Below are positions 7,777-15,764 of a stretch of 64,000 nt of DNA, one piece after another. The first letter of the stretch is position 1. Every line of letters starts with the position of its first letter. The DNA lies in NCBI RefSeq assembly GCF_000612725.1, contig NZ_HG964458.1, positions 169,446 to 233,445 of the forward strand, written 5' to 3'. Source of the DNA: Mycolicibacterium austroafricanum (GTDB lineage Bacteria > Actinomycetota > Actinomycetes > Mycobacteriales > Mycobacteriaceae). The notes beneath the pieces are model-generated. The model searched no databases. It had not been told where the DNA came from and saw only the letters and a program-made list of their open reading frames with translations. Position numbers and translations under genes: made by a program.

Positions 7777-7905
7777 GGCATTCGGCTCCTATCGGGTGTC
7801 ACGGCCCGCCCGGCTTGATGGACCGGGTCCACGCTCGACGATCTGCCTGCCGCAGACATCGGCACCCGATGCCCATGTTCACGCTGCCCGGGTCGCTGCC
7901 TATGC

Positions 7906-10554
7906 GTGGGGATTCCTACCTGGAGTGGCGTTTCCGCTGGTGAGATGCGGTGCCCTCGGTATTATTCGTTCGTGGTGTTCGCAGAGCGCGAGCAAGAGCT
8001 TGGAGTGCTCGCGGCGCGTTCTGCGGACGCGCGGGCGGGCCGTGGCGGGATGGTGATCGTCTCCGGCGAATCCGGCGTCGGCAAGACGTCGTTCGTCGAG
8101 ACCTTTCTGGAGTGCCGGGCCGACGGGTCCAGGGTGTTGTGGGGGATGTGCGACCCGCTGTCCACGCCCCGTCCGTTGGGTCCCATCCACGACTTGGCCG
8201 GTCACTTCGGCGAGACAACCCAGCGATCGTTGCTCGGAAGCGATCACCCGCACGAGACCTTCGCCGCGGTCTTCGAGGAACTCAGGAAAGTACCGTCAGT
8301 CCTTGTCATCGACGACCTGCACTGGGCAGACCAGGCCGTCGTCGATCTGCTCCGATTCGTACTTCGCCGAATTCGGCACACGCATTCCCTCGTGATCGGC
8401 ACGGTCCGCGACGACGACATCGGTATCAGTCACCCGATGCGGGCACTGCTCGGTGACGTCGCCCGCTCGACCTCGGCGACGTCGCTGGAGCTACCGCCTC
8501 TGAGCCTCGGGGCGGTTACCAAGCTCGTCGGCGCTCGTCCCATCGATCCCGTTGGGCTGCACCGCATCACGGGCGGCAACGCCTTCTTCGTCGTCGAGAT
8601 GCTCGACCACGCCGGCAGTGACCTGCCCACCACGGTCCGGGACGCGATCCTGTCGCGCACTGTGGATCTCGGGGTTGACGAGTGGGATGTGCTGTATCTG
8701 CTGGCGTGTGCGCCGGGGTCGATTCCGGACTATCTCCTCGCCGATCTCGGTGTGTCCGTGTCGGCACTGCGCACCCTGGCCGACGCGAAGCTCATCCGGC
8801 AGACCGGCCGGGGCGTCACATTCCGTCACGACCTGTGCCGACTCGCGGTGGCGAGTGTGATTCCGCCGGGCGCCGAAGTTGCGGTGCACCGTCGGATGAT
8901 CGCCGCATATGACCAAGCGCCACAACAGGATCCATCCGTTATCACCCATCATGCGTTGGGCGCGGGGGACCGCGCGAGAATCGTGCGTGCCGCATCCGAG
9001 GCGGGACCCGCCGCGGCACGGGCGGGCGCCCATATCGAGGCTACGGAGTTCTACCAGATCGCCCTCACCCGAGGCGGTGCGTTGCCGCAGCCCACCGAGG
9101 CGGAGCTGTGCGAACGCCTCGCCAACGAGTACTACCTGACCGACCGACTGGACTCGGCAATCGCGGCTCGGCGCCGGGCGCTGCGCCTTCGCGAGCAACT
9201 CCGTGAGCCCGTCGCGATTGCCGAGAACCACCACGCACTGGCCCTGTACGAGTCCTACAACGCCGACCTTCCCGCGGCAGAACACCATGCCGCACAAGCA
9301 GTGAGCGCCCTCGACGGCCAGGTGGACCAACGAGACCGGCAGCAACTCGTCACACTCGGGAACGCACTCGCGACCCAGGCGTACTTCGCACTCTCGGCGG
9401 CCGACCTCGCACGTGCCGAGACGCTGCTGACCAAGGCCCGACGGTGCGACGGCGGCGATCCCGTACTCGACGTCCGACTGAGGATCATCGAGGGCTACCG
9501 CGGCGGGCTCGCGGGAGAGGACGGCGCGCACGACGGCATTCTGTCGAGCATCGGGTCTGCGAGCGATCTGCACGCGGACGATCTCTATGCGTACGGCTGC
9601 TCCATCCTGGCGTTCATCGACATCGAACAGCGACGCCACGCGAATACGGCAGAGCTGCTGGACATCAGCGTTCCGGTGAGCGTCGAACGCGATGTGCCGT
9701 TCACCCGGTCCTGGCTGCTGGCGATGCGCGCCCGACTCGCTCTGCTCGTCGGCGATTGGGACGACGCCGCCACCGATGCAGGAACGGTGCTCGCCAGTCC
9801 GGGCGGACGGTTGGTCAGCACCTGGCCGCTCGTCGTTCGGACACTCATCTCGCTCCGACGCGAGGGTACGGCCGAGGACGGCATCGACGAGGCGTGGGAC
9901 GTCTTTCGTCGATTCGGCGAACACTACCTTTTGTTTCCCGCGGCGGCGATCGCCGAGCGGGTGTGGCTGACAGGTCGGCATGACGACCGTCTCGACGAGT
10001 GCCGCGCACTCATCGACAGCTGCCCCGTCGGGGGTATCGACATGGCGATCGGTGATCTCGCGGTCTGGCTGCACCGGCTGGACGGCAGCGTGGGCACGGA
10101 CCGGGCGGTGGGGCCCCATCGGCTGTTGCTCGACGGCGACTACGCGGCGGCGGCCGAGGAGTTTCACCGGCTGTCGATGCCCTACGAGGCTGCGCTCGCC
10201 TTTGTCGATTCCGGCGACCCCGTTCTGATCCGCCGCGGCCTCGACGGGCTCGACAACCTCGGCGCTGCTGCAGTCGCGGCCAAGGTGCGCCGCGCGTTGC
10301 GATCGGGCGGAGCGACCGCCGTGCCCGCCCGACGCCGCGCGTCCACCCTCGCCAATCCCGCGGGCCTGACAGCCAGACAGATCGAGGTGTTGCAGCTCAT
10401 CGGTGACGGCATGACCAACGCTGAACTGGCCGGACACCTCTACCTCTCGGTGCGTACCGTCGACCACCACGTCGCCGCAATTCTCGGCAAGCTGGGCGCC
10501 ACGGGCCGGCGTGACGCCGTGCGCAAAGGGCGCGAACTGGGCCTCCTGCCGTGA
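7906..10554 (+). CDS. large AAA-ATPase/LuxR-type transcriptional regulator
   Basis: A multidomain regulator of up to 882 residues. Near the N-terminus is a P-loop ATPase with Walker A GESGVGKTS (near residue 54) and Walker B LVIDDLHWAD (near residue 132). A long helical, TPR-like middle follows, then a C-terminal LuxR helix-turn-helix (LTARQIEVLQLI to TVDHHVAAIL) ending about 10 residues before the stop. This is the LAL/AfsR-like layout: ligand or partner sensing gates DNA binding. The start is uncertain: GTG 7906, ATG 7945 and GTG 7972/7975 are in frame, and the conserved part begins at VVFAERE, favouring the last. Divergent from the DUF4242-PGRS operon. The inducing signal is unknown. Confidence 0.85.
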   Translation: MGIPTWSGVSAGEMRCPRYYSFVVFAEREQELGVLAARSADARAGRGGMVIVSGESGVGKTSFVETFLECRADGSRVLWGMCDPLSTPRPLGPIHDLAGHFGETTQRSLLGSDHPHETFAAVFEELRKVPSVLVIDDLHWADQAVVDLLRFVLRRIRHTHSLVIGTVRDDDIGISHPMRALLGDVARSTSATSLELPPLSLGAVTKLVGARPIDPVGLHRITGGNAFFVVEMLDHAGSDLPTTVRDAILSRTVDLGVDEWDVLYLLACAPGSIPDYLLADLGVSVSALRTLADAKLIRQTGRGVTFRHDLCRLAVASVIPPGAEVAVHRRMIAAYDQAPQQDPSVITHHALGAGDRARIVRAASEAGPAAARAGAHIEATEFYQIALTRGGALPQPTEAELCERLANEYYLTDRLDSAIAARRRALRLREQLREPVAIAENHHALALYESYNADLPAAEHHAAQAVSALDGQVDQRDRQQLVTLGNALATQAYFALSAADLARAETLLTKARRCDGGDPVLDVRLRIIEGYRGGLAGEDGAHDGILSSIGSASDLHADDLYAYGCSILAFIDIEQRRHANTAELLDISVPVSVERDVPFTRSWLLAMRARLALLVGDWDDAATDAGTVLASPGGRLVSTWPLVVRTLISLRREGTAEDGIDEAWDVFRRFGEHYLLFPAAAIAERVWLTGRHDDRLDECRALIDSCPVGGIDMAIGDLAVWLHRLDGSVGTDRAVGPHRLLLDGDYAAAAEEFHRLSMPYEAALAFVDSGDPVLIRRGLDGLDNLGAAAVAAKVRRALRSGGATAVPARRRASTLANPAGLTARQIEVLQLIGDGMTNAELAGHLYLSVRTVDHHVAAILGKLGATGRRDAVRKGRELGLLP

Positions 10555-10610
10555 GATCGGCAGCCATGGCAACGGATTAAAACCGCAGCGCAGGAGGTTA
10601 TACGAGCGCC

Positions 10611-11075
10611 ATGACACAGCGATACAACAAGAATCCCGCGGCAGTGGACGCGCTGTCGCCCGAGCAGTACCACGTCACTCAGCGCAACGGCACCGAGCGG
10701 CCCTTCACCGGCGAGTACTGGGACAACCACGAGCCCGGCCTCTACGTCGACGTGGTCTCCGGCGAGCCGCTGTTCGCGTCGGTGGACAAGTTCGACAGCG
10801 GGTCGGGATGGCCGAGTTTCACCCGGCCGATCGAGAAGGAGAACGTGCTCGAGAAGCGGGACTTCTCCCATCTGATGATCCGCACGGAGGTGCGCTCCGC
10901 GCACGGCGACAGCCACCTGGGGCACGTCTTCAACGACGGGCCGCGGGACCGCGGCGGACTGCGCTACTGCATCAACTCCGCGGCGCTGCGTTTCATCCAC
11001 CTCGACGACCTCGAGGCACAGGGATACGCGCAGTACCGTGGATTATTCGAAGCGACCGACAAGGAGCAGGCGTGA
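10611..11075 (+). CDS. msrB: peptide-methionine (R)-S-oxide reductase MsrB
   Basis: A 154-residue cytoplasmic MsrB that reduces methionine-R-sulfoxide in proteins. Diagnostic motifs are FDSGSGWPSF near residue 61, HLGHVFNDGP near 102 and the catalytic LRYCINSAALRF with Cys120. Cys120 is the only cysteine in the protein: the two CxxC zinc pairs found in many MsrBs are absent (the first position reads YVDVVSGEPLF), and no resolving cysteine is visible. AGGAGG lies 14 bases ahead of the ATG. The stop overlaps the GTG of msrA (GTGA), so both stereo-specific repair enzymes are made together. It follows the LuxR gene by 56 bp. Confidence 0.95.
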   Translation: MTQRYNKNPAAVDALSPEQYHVTQRNGTERPFTGEYWDNHEPGLYVDVVSGEPLFASVDKFDSGSGWPSFTRPIEKENVLEKRDFSHLMIRTEVRSAHGDSHLGHVFNDGPRDRGGLRYCINSAALRFIHLDDLEAQGYAQYRGLFEATDKEQA

Positions 11076-11581
11076 GCGACTACAAGCGAGCCGTACTGGC
11101 GGGTGGATGCTTCTGGGGTATGCAGGATCTGATCCGCAAGCAGCCCGGCGTCGTGTCCACGCGGGTGGGCTACACCGGCGGGCAGAACGACCACCCGACC
11201 TACCGCAACCATCCAGGCCACGCCGAGGCGATCGAGATCGTCTACGACCCGGCGCAGACCGACTACCGGGCGCTGCTGGAGTTCTTCTTCCAGATTCACG
11301 ACCCCACGACGAAGAACCGCCAGGGCAACGACGTCGGCACCAGCTACCGGTCGGAGATCTTCTACGTCGACGACGAGCAGCGCCGGATCGCGCTGGACAC
11401 CATCGCCGACGTGGACGCGTCAGGCCTGTGGCCCGGCAAGGTGGTCACGGAAGTCAGCCCGGCGCCGGAGTTCTGGGAGGCCGAACCCGAGCACCAGGAC
11501 TATCTGGAGCGCTACCCCAGCGGCTACACCTGCCACTTCCCGCGGCCCGGCTGGAAGCTGCCTAAGCGCGCCGAAGTGTGA
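11072..11581 (+). CDS. msrA: peptide-methionine (S)-S-oxide reductase MsrA
   Basis: A 169-residue MsrA that reduces methionine-S-sulfoxide. The catalytic motif GGCFWGMQ places the nucleophilic cysteine at residue 13, followed by GYTGGQNDHPTY and the HAEAIEIVYDP segment. The GTG start overlaps the msrB stop and is preceded by AAGGAG at good spacing, so translation is coupled. A C-terminal cysteine in GYTCHFPRP could act as resolving residue. In M. tuberculosis, msrA (Rv0137c, from memory) lies between the CYP138 and NTF2-like genes, both present nearby here. Its 3' end overlaps the convergent membrane-protein gene by 20 bp. Confidence 0.95.
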   Translation: MSDYKRAVLAGGCFWGMQDLIRKQPGVVSTRVGYTGGQNDHPTYRNHPGHAEAIEIVYDPAQTDYRALLEFFFQIHDPTTKNRQGNDVGTSYRSEIFYVDDEQRRIALDTIADVDASGLWPGKVVTEVSPAPEFWEAEPEHQDYLERYPSGYTCHFPRPGWKLPKRAEV

Positions 11582-11930
11582 TCGCAGCTCCCACGCTGTA
11601 GACCACGGTGGCGATCGGGATGCTCAACCACAGCGCGGGCGCCCCGAGGGCAATTTCGGCTGCGATCGTCAGCCCCTCGCTGACGATCGCAGTCGCGGTC
11701 ATCAGGACGTACATGCCGTCGGGATCGCCGAACCGTGAGTGCGCGCCGGCGCGGGCAAAGCGCAGGACAGACCCCAATGTCAGCGCCGCCGGCCCTGCCG
11801 CCGCCGCGATGATCCACGGAGGTACAGCGCCACCATCGGAGAACTCACCGTTGAAGAACACCGCGTAACACACCGCGGTGGCCACGACACTGACGAACCA
11901 TCCCAACAGGATTCGGCGGGTGACGGTCAT
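11562..11930 (-). CDS. small four-helix membrane protein (candidate immunity protein)
   Basis: A 122-residue protein that is almost entirely membrane. Four hydrophobic segments lie at about residues 7-26, 39-59, 73-95 and 98-119, joined by short loops; the loop RFGDPDG separates the two pairs. It has no transporter or enzyme signature that I recognise. It begins 4 bp after the stop of the glycine-zipper protein gene and is the third gene of that tight set. A small polytopic protein directly behind a putative membrane-active exported protein is the usual arrangement for an immunity protein, but this is inference only. Confidence 0.65.
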   Translation of the reverse strand: MTVTRRILLGWFVSVVATAVCYAVFFNGEFSDGGAVPPWIIAAAAGPAALTLGSVLRFARAGAHSRFGDPDGMYVLMTATAIVSEGLTIAAEIALGAPALWLSIPIATVVYSVGAAITLRRA

Positions 11931-11934
11931 GCGG

Positions 11935-12732
11935 CTACAGGCAATCCCACGCCGACGTGACCGCGGTTCGCGCGGGCCCCGAGATCATCGCGCCGCCGGC
12001 TGCTCCTCCGACAAAGCCGGCGACCGAACCCCCCAGCACCCCGAGTGGTCCACCCAGGACACCCAGCACGGCTCCGCGCAACGCACCGAGGGCGCCGCCC
12101 ACGAAGACACCCTGCACCATGTTCTCCCCGATGTCGTCCTTGAAATTGTCCGAGAAGCACTGGCCGAACGACTGCCCGTCGCCGCCGGTGGCGATCGGCG
12201 CGATGACCGGTCCCTCGCCGAAGTTCAACGCGTCGAAGCCCGCTGTGACGCTGTCTAATTCAGCGGCGACCGCGTGATCTACCGCCGCCAGCTGAGCCGC
12301 CCCGGTCCGCACGCTGATTCCGAGCAGTACCGCGTCGGTGCGCCGCAGCGCGGCGCCCATGCGGCTCGAGACGGTCAGGTCTTCAGCGATGTCGAAACCC
12401 ATCGCGTCCGTCGCCGCGATTACCGTCAACGCCTCGTGTTTGGCCGCCTCGATGGCGGATCCGCCGTCGACGGCGGTCCGTGCCGCCGTGCGTAACCGAT
12501 CGACCAGTATCCGCACACCCTCGCGGTCCTTGTCGGCTCGTGCCTGGGCGGCGCGTTGGGCGTCACCTTCCCAGTGCGTGCCGTTGGGACTTCGAACGCC
12601 GTCCGCGATGAGCCCGAAGCTGGATTCCCATCGCTCGGCGGTGGCGGTCCACCTACGGGCGGCCCCGTCGAGGTGAGCTGTCTCCCAGCTCTCGATCTGC
12701 GACAGGGTCGGAAGGCCGTGCGCCACGCTCAT
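11935..12732 (-). CDS. WXG-like type VII secretion-associated protein with C-terminal glycine zipper
   Basis: A 265-residue protein in two parts. Residues 1-165 are helical and match a recurrent mycobacterial N-terminal module: LPTLSQIESWET, WTATAERWESSF, a RSPNGTHWEGDAA-like turn near 48-58, and a long helix ending near AEDLTVS. Residues 204-252 form a hydrophobic glycine-zipper region with many GxxxG spacings (VGGALGALRG, VLGVLGG, GGAAGGAM), as in membrane-inserting bacteriocins and some type VII toxins. Two cysteines (192, 264) flank this region. It overlaps the EspC-like gene by 4 bp and is followed 4 bp later by the four-helix protein. An exported membrane-active effector is inferred. 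Confidence 0.65.
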   Translation of the reverse strand: MSVAHGLPTLSQIESWETAHLDGAARRWTATAERWESSFGLIADGVRSPNGTHWEGDAQRAAQARADKDREGVRILVDRLRTAARTAVDGGSAIEAAKHEALTVIAATDAMGFDIAEDLTVSSRMGAALRRTDAVLLGISVRTGAAQLAAVDHAVAAELDSVTAGFDALNFGEGPVIAPIATGGDGQSFGQCFSDNFKDDIGENMVQGVFVGGALGALRGAVLGVLGGPLGVLGGSVAGFVGGAAGGAMISGPARTAVTSAWDCL

Positions 12733-13022
12733 CGGTCCGTCGACCCCATGGCCTTCGTGATGGGCACCGCCGATGCCTGATCACGGTTGCGATAGTCCGC
12801 CGCGGCCGTAGCCAACGCCTGTGACATCTCCTCCGCGCGTGCCGCCAACGCGGAGGCGGCGGCTGCGATCCTGTCGTCGGCCGCGGCGACGACCGACCCG
12901 CTCGCCTGACACGCCGGTCCCGGGTCCGCGTCCACCAGTGACGCGCGCAACACGGCCGCCGCGAAGGAACACGACGATGCGAAGGCCGACAGACCCGCCG
13001 GGTCCACGCGCAACGTCGTCAT
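12729..13022 (-). CDS. EspC-like (DUF2580) type VII secretion target
   Basis: A 97-residue helical protein of the EspC/DUF2580 family. The typical start MTTLRVDPAGLSAFASSC, a central turn with PGPACQASGS, and a long second helix full of alanine (AAASALAARAEEM) give the usual helix-turn-helix hairpin. A tyrosine-containing C-terminal stretch, AAADYRNRDQ, resembles the Y-x-x-x-D/E export signal, here Y-R-N-R-D. Such proteins are typically co-exported with a larger partner by an ESX system. The partner is almost certainly the next gene, whose ATG overlaps this stop. No ESX machinery is in the window. Confidence 0.75.
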   Translation of the reverse strand: MTTLRVDPAGLSAFASSCSFAAAVLRASLVDADPGPACQASGSVVAAADDRIAAAASALAARAEEMSQALATAAADYRNRDQASAVPITKAMGSTDR

Positions 13023-13082
13023 CTGGCCAGCCTAAAACGCCGACGGGACCCTTCGGCGCACCAATCTGCGCACCTGCCAAGA

Positions 13083-14435
13083 TCAGCGGCGACGCATGAC
13101 GACGCGGCCGCCGCCCTTGGGGGTGTAGGCGACGCCTCGCGAGTGCATCTTCTCCCCCGGCGCGGTGGTCGTCTCGATCACGAAGTGGCGCAGCACTGTT
13201 CGTAGCACGATGTCCATCTCGACGTTGGCGAATGCGGCGCCGACACAGCGCCGGGTTCCACCCCCGAACGGGATGTGCGCGAATGTGGGCGGCCGCTGGC
13301 CGATGTAGCGTTGCGGATCGAAGCGGTCAGGGTCGTCGAAGTCCTGCGCGCGCTTGTGTACCTGACCGATCGCGACGACGATCGAATATCCCTGCGGGAT
13401 AACCCATTCCCCGAGCTCGAAGGTCGGCGCGTACACGTGCCTGCCGGCGAAGTCGATGACGGTGCGGGACCGCTGGATCTCCAGGATGGTTGCCTGCCGG
13501 TATTCGTTGCCGTCCGTCTCGGCCTCGGCGACCAGCTTGGCCAGCACCTCGGGGTGCCGGCTGATGCGCTCGAACGCCCATCCCAGGGTCGCCGCCGTCG
13601 TTTCATGCCCCGCGGCCAGCAGCGTCAGCAGTTCGTCGCCGATGTCCTGGCGCGACATCGTGGAGCCGTCCTCGTAGGTGCTGCGCAGCAGCAGCGCCAG
13701 GATGTCGTCGCGGGTGTCGAAGTCCGGGTCGGCCTGCACGGCGTCGATGAGGCGGCCGATCACGTCGTCGTACTGACGTCGGTAGGCCGCCAACCGTCCC
13801 CACGGGCTGAATCGGCCGTATGTGCGGTGCGGTGTGGGCAGTACGGCCAGCCGCGAGCCGAGGGTGACCCACGGCGGAATGATGCGGCGCAACTCGTCCA
13901 GGTGCGCGCCGTCGGCGCCGAACACCGCGCGCAGGATCGCGTTGAGCGTGATGCGCATCATCGGCTCGAGGGTCTCGAACGGCTGTCCCTCAGGCCAATT
14001 CGCGGCTTCGCGGAGCGTCTCCTCCTCGAAGATCGTCTCGTAGTTCTTGATGCTCTTGCCGTGGAACGGGGGCGTGAGCAGCTTGCGGCGCTTGCGGTGG
14101 TCGCCGCCGTCGAGCGCGAACACCGAACCCGAGCCCAGGACACGGGAGAGGTTGGGCTGGATGTTGCCCACGTCGTCGGTGTTGGCCATGAACAGCTGTT
14201 TGGCCAGAGCCGGATCGGCGACCATGACGGTCGGTCCGAACACCGGCAGCGTCATCGAGAAGACATCGCCGTACCGGCGCACGATCTGGGCGACGGTCCA
14301 CTGGCGGGAGAACGAGAAGCCGAGGCCTTGGAGGAGTTTCGGTATCCGCGGGGTGGGTGGCAGCCGAACCGGCCGCGGCGGTGCGGACTCAGCGTCGGCG
14401 GTGGAGCGGTGCGCGGCTATCGTTGCTTCGCTCAT
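13083..14435 (-). CDS. cytochrome P450 (CYP138-like)
   Basis: A 450-residue haem monooxygenase. The I-helix oxygen motif LLAAGHETTAAT, the K-helix E-x-x-R (EIQR), a PERF-like DDPDRFDPQRY and the haem-binding FGGGTRRCVGAAF with its proximal cysteine are all present. Start is ATG 14435, because longer frames would run through the operator region. The family assignment to CYP138 rests on overall resemblance and on the divergent TetR plus nearby msrA, which match Rv0135c-Rv0137c as remembered. Substrate unknown; an electron partner (ferredoxin) is not encoded beside it. Regulation is very likely by the divergent TetR through the GGTAC repeats. Confidence 0.9.
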   Translation of the reverse strand: MSEATIAAHRSTADAESAPPRPVRLPPTPRIPKLLQGLGFSFSRQWTVAQIVRRYGDVFSMTLPVFGPTVMVADPALAKQLFMANTDDVGNIQPNLSRVLGSGSVFALDGGDHRKRRKLLTPPFHGKSIKNYETIFEEETLREAANWPEGQPFETLEPMMRITLNAILRAVFGADGAHLDELRRIIPPWVTLGSRLAVLPTPHRTYGRFSPWGRLAAYRRQYDDVIGRLIDAVQADPDFDTRDDILALLLRSTYEDGSTMSRQDIGDELLTLLAAGHETTAATLGWAFERISRHPEVLAKLVAEAETDGNEYRQATILEIQRSRTVIDFAGRHVYAPTFELGEWVIPQGYSIVVAIGQVHKRAQDFDDPDRFDPQRYIGQRPPTFAHIPFGGGTRRCVGAAFANVEMDIVLRTVLRHFVIETTTAPGEKMHSRGVAYTPKGGGRVVMRRR

Positions 14436-14455
14436 CGGACTCCCGATCGATCGGC

Positions 14456-14506
14456 TGGTACTCCTGTGTACCATCGTGTGTTCAGGTACGGTACCGCTTG
14501 GTACCA
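14456..14506. promoter_or_regulatory. cluster of TGGTAC/GTACCA palindromes (TetR operator region)
   Basis: Between the divergent P450 and TetR genes are three nested palindromes: TGGTAC-N6-GTACCA at 14456-14473, GGTACGGTACC at 14485-14495 and TGGTACCA at 14499-14506. The repeated GTACC half-site is what a dimeric TetR protein would read, and its place just before both starts fits repression of both genes. Confidence 0.65.
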
Positions 14507-14530
14507 CAAGGCGCAAGGGTGGTTTGGCAG

Positions 14531-15127
14531 GTGAGGACGACACCGCTGGCGGCCGGGCCCCACCCCTCGGTGGCCGACCGCCTTCTCGACGGACTGGCGT
14601 CGGCCATCACCGAGCGCGGGTACCGGGACAGCACCGTCGCCGATGTCGTCCGCTACGCACGCACCTCCAAGCGCACGTTCTACGAGCAGTTCGCAAGCAA
14701 GGAGGAGTGCCTGATCGAGATGCTGCGCCGCAACCACTCCGACCTGATCGCCGGCATCGGGGCGGCGGTGGAGCCCGAGGCCGACTGGCGACTGCAGATC
14801 GACCAGGCCGTCGGCGCCTACATCGATCACATCAGCGCGCGACCCGCAATCACGTTGTGCTGGATCAGGGAGGCGCCCGGGCTCGGCGCGGCCGCCCGTC
14901 CGCTGCACCGACTGGTGATGGGTGACCTGACCGACCTGTTGGTGTCGCTGACCGGCAACCCGGGCTTTCGCCGCGCCGGGCTCGATCCGATCACGGCGCC
15001 GGTGGCGCTCATCCTGGTCGGCGGGTTGCGGGAACTGACAGCACTTTTCGTCGAGGACGAGCGGGATGTGCACGGCATCGCCGCGCCTGCGGTCGCGGCG
15101 GCCACGGCGCTGGTGAGTGCCGGTTAG
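14531..15127 (+). CDS. TetR family transcriptional regulator
   Basis: A 198-residue TetR repressor. The N-terminal helix-turn-helix reads ADRLLDGLASAITERGYRDSTVADVVRYARTSKRTFYEQFASKE in outline, with the classical FYEQFASKEE end of the DNA-binding domain; the rest is a helical ligand domain. GTG 14531 is the likely start, with AAGGGTGG upstream; GTG 14519 is an alternative, and longer frames would overlap the operators. Divergent from the P450 it probably controls, as Rv0135c is from CYP138 in M. tuberculosis (from memory). Ends 3 bp from a convergent second TetR gene. Confidence 0.9.
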   Translation: MRTTPLAAGPHPSVADRLLDGLASAITERGYRDSTVADVVRYARTSKRTFYEQFASKEECLIEMLRRNHSDLIAGIGAAVEPEADWRLQIDQAVGAYIDHISARPAITLCWIREAPGLGAAARPLHRLVMGDLTDLLVSLTGNPGFRRAGLDPITAPVALILVGGLRELTALFVEDERDVHGIAAPAVAAATALVSAG

Positions 15128-15130
15128 CGC

Positions 15131-15700
15131 TCAACCCAGCATCAGGCGGGCCGCTTTCTCCAGCTTCGCGGCAATCTCCGGATACGAGGTGTAACCCATT
15201 CCCGCGCGCACCAAGGCGCCCGAATAGAGCATCTCCAGCGCGTCGATGACGTCCGGATCGGTGTCCGGCCCGAGAGCGTCGGACAGACGGTCCCGAATGT
15301 CGCGGCCGATACGCAGCCGCAGTACTTCGACGTCGGGATCCTTGCCGAGCAGCGCCGTCGTCACCGCACCGGCGAACTCGGGCTCGCCGGCCACCAGCAG
15401 GGAAATGTGGCCCAGCACCTCGACGACCCGTGAGGCCGGGTCACCGGAACCGTGGTCGACCCGCTGCGAGCCGGCCAGGCGCCGCCAGAACACCTCGGCA
15501 ACCAGATGTTCCTTGGACGAGAAGTAGGTGTAGGCGGTGGCGGCGCCGACTCCGGCCTCCGCGGCGACGCGGCGCACGGTCAGGGCGGCGAATCCGTCCC
15601 GCCTGAGCAGCTCGACAGCCGCGCGCCCCAAGCGGTCCACCGTGTCGGCCTGCCTGGCCGTCAGACGACGCCGCGTCGACTCCAGAGCCGGATCGGACAC
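15131..15700 (-). CDS. TetR family transcriptional regulator (probable controller of the GT4 operon)
   Basis: A 189-residue TetR protein from GTG 15700. The DNA-binding domain contains GRAAVELLRRDGFAALTV, the turn AAEAGVGAATAYTYF and the helix end SSKEHLVAEVF. The GTG lacks a ribosome site but has TAGCGT 8 bp upstream, so a leaderless start is favoured; a longer 214-residue frame is less likely. The palindrome GGACACATGTCC covers the predicted transcription start, and the same 12-mer lies at the same spacing in the GT4 promoter at 19.6 kb. Autorepression plus control of the GT4 operon is inferred from that match. The divergent methyltransferase gene starts 64 bp away. Confidence 0.85.
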   Translation of the reverse strand: MSDPALESTRRRLTARQADTVDRLGRAAVELLRRDGFAALTVRRVAAEAGVGAATAYTYFSSKEHLVAEVFWRRLAGSQRVDHGSGDPASRVVEVLGHISLLVAGEPEFAGAVTTALLGKDPDVEVLRLRIGRDIRDRLSDALGPDTDPDVIDALEMLYSGALVRAGMGYTSYPEIAAKLEKAARLMLG

Positions 15701-15714
15701 ATGTCCGGACGCTA
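15694..15714 (-). promoter_or_regulatory. TetR promoter: -10 box and palindromic operator GGACACATGTCC
   Basis: On the minus strand a -10 hexamer TAGCGT (15709-15714) is followed after two bases by the palindrome core 15695-15706, extended to CGGACA-CA-TGTCCG. It spans the likely transcription start and the GTG of the TetR gene. An identical core with identical distance to the -10 occurs at 19612-19633. Confidence 0.7.
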
Positions 15715-15750
15715 CTACAACCAGCGGGGAACCACTAGGGGACGGCACGG

Positions 15751-15756
15751 TAGGTT
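15751..15756 (+). promoter_or_regulatory. -10 box TAGGTT for the methyltransferase gene
   Basis: TAGGTT fits the mycobacterial TANNNT -10 pattern and lies eight bases before the ATG at 15765, consistent with a leaderless or nearly leaderless transcript. The TetR operator at 15694-15707 sits about 45 bp upstream, close enough to affect this promoter too. Confidence 0.4.
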
Positions 15757-15764
15757 GGACTGCC

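Noticed and set aside
8491..10617. 708-codon minus-strand open frame opposite the LuxR-type regulator
   Set aside because: Antisense shadow of a gene with Walker and LuxR motifs; its translation is rich in Arg, Gly, Val and His without family features.
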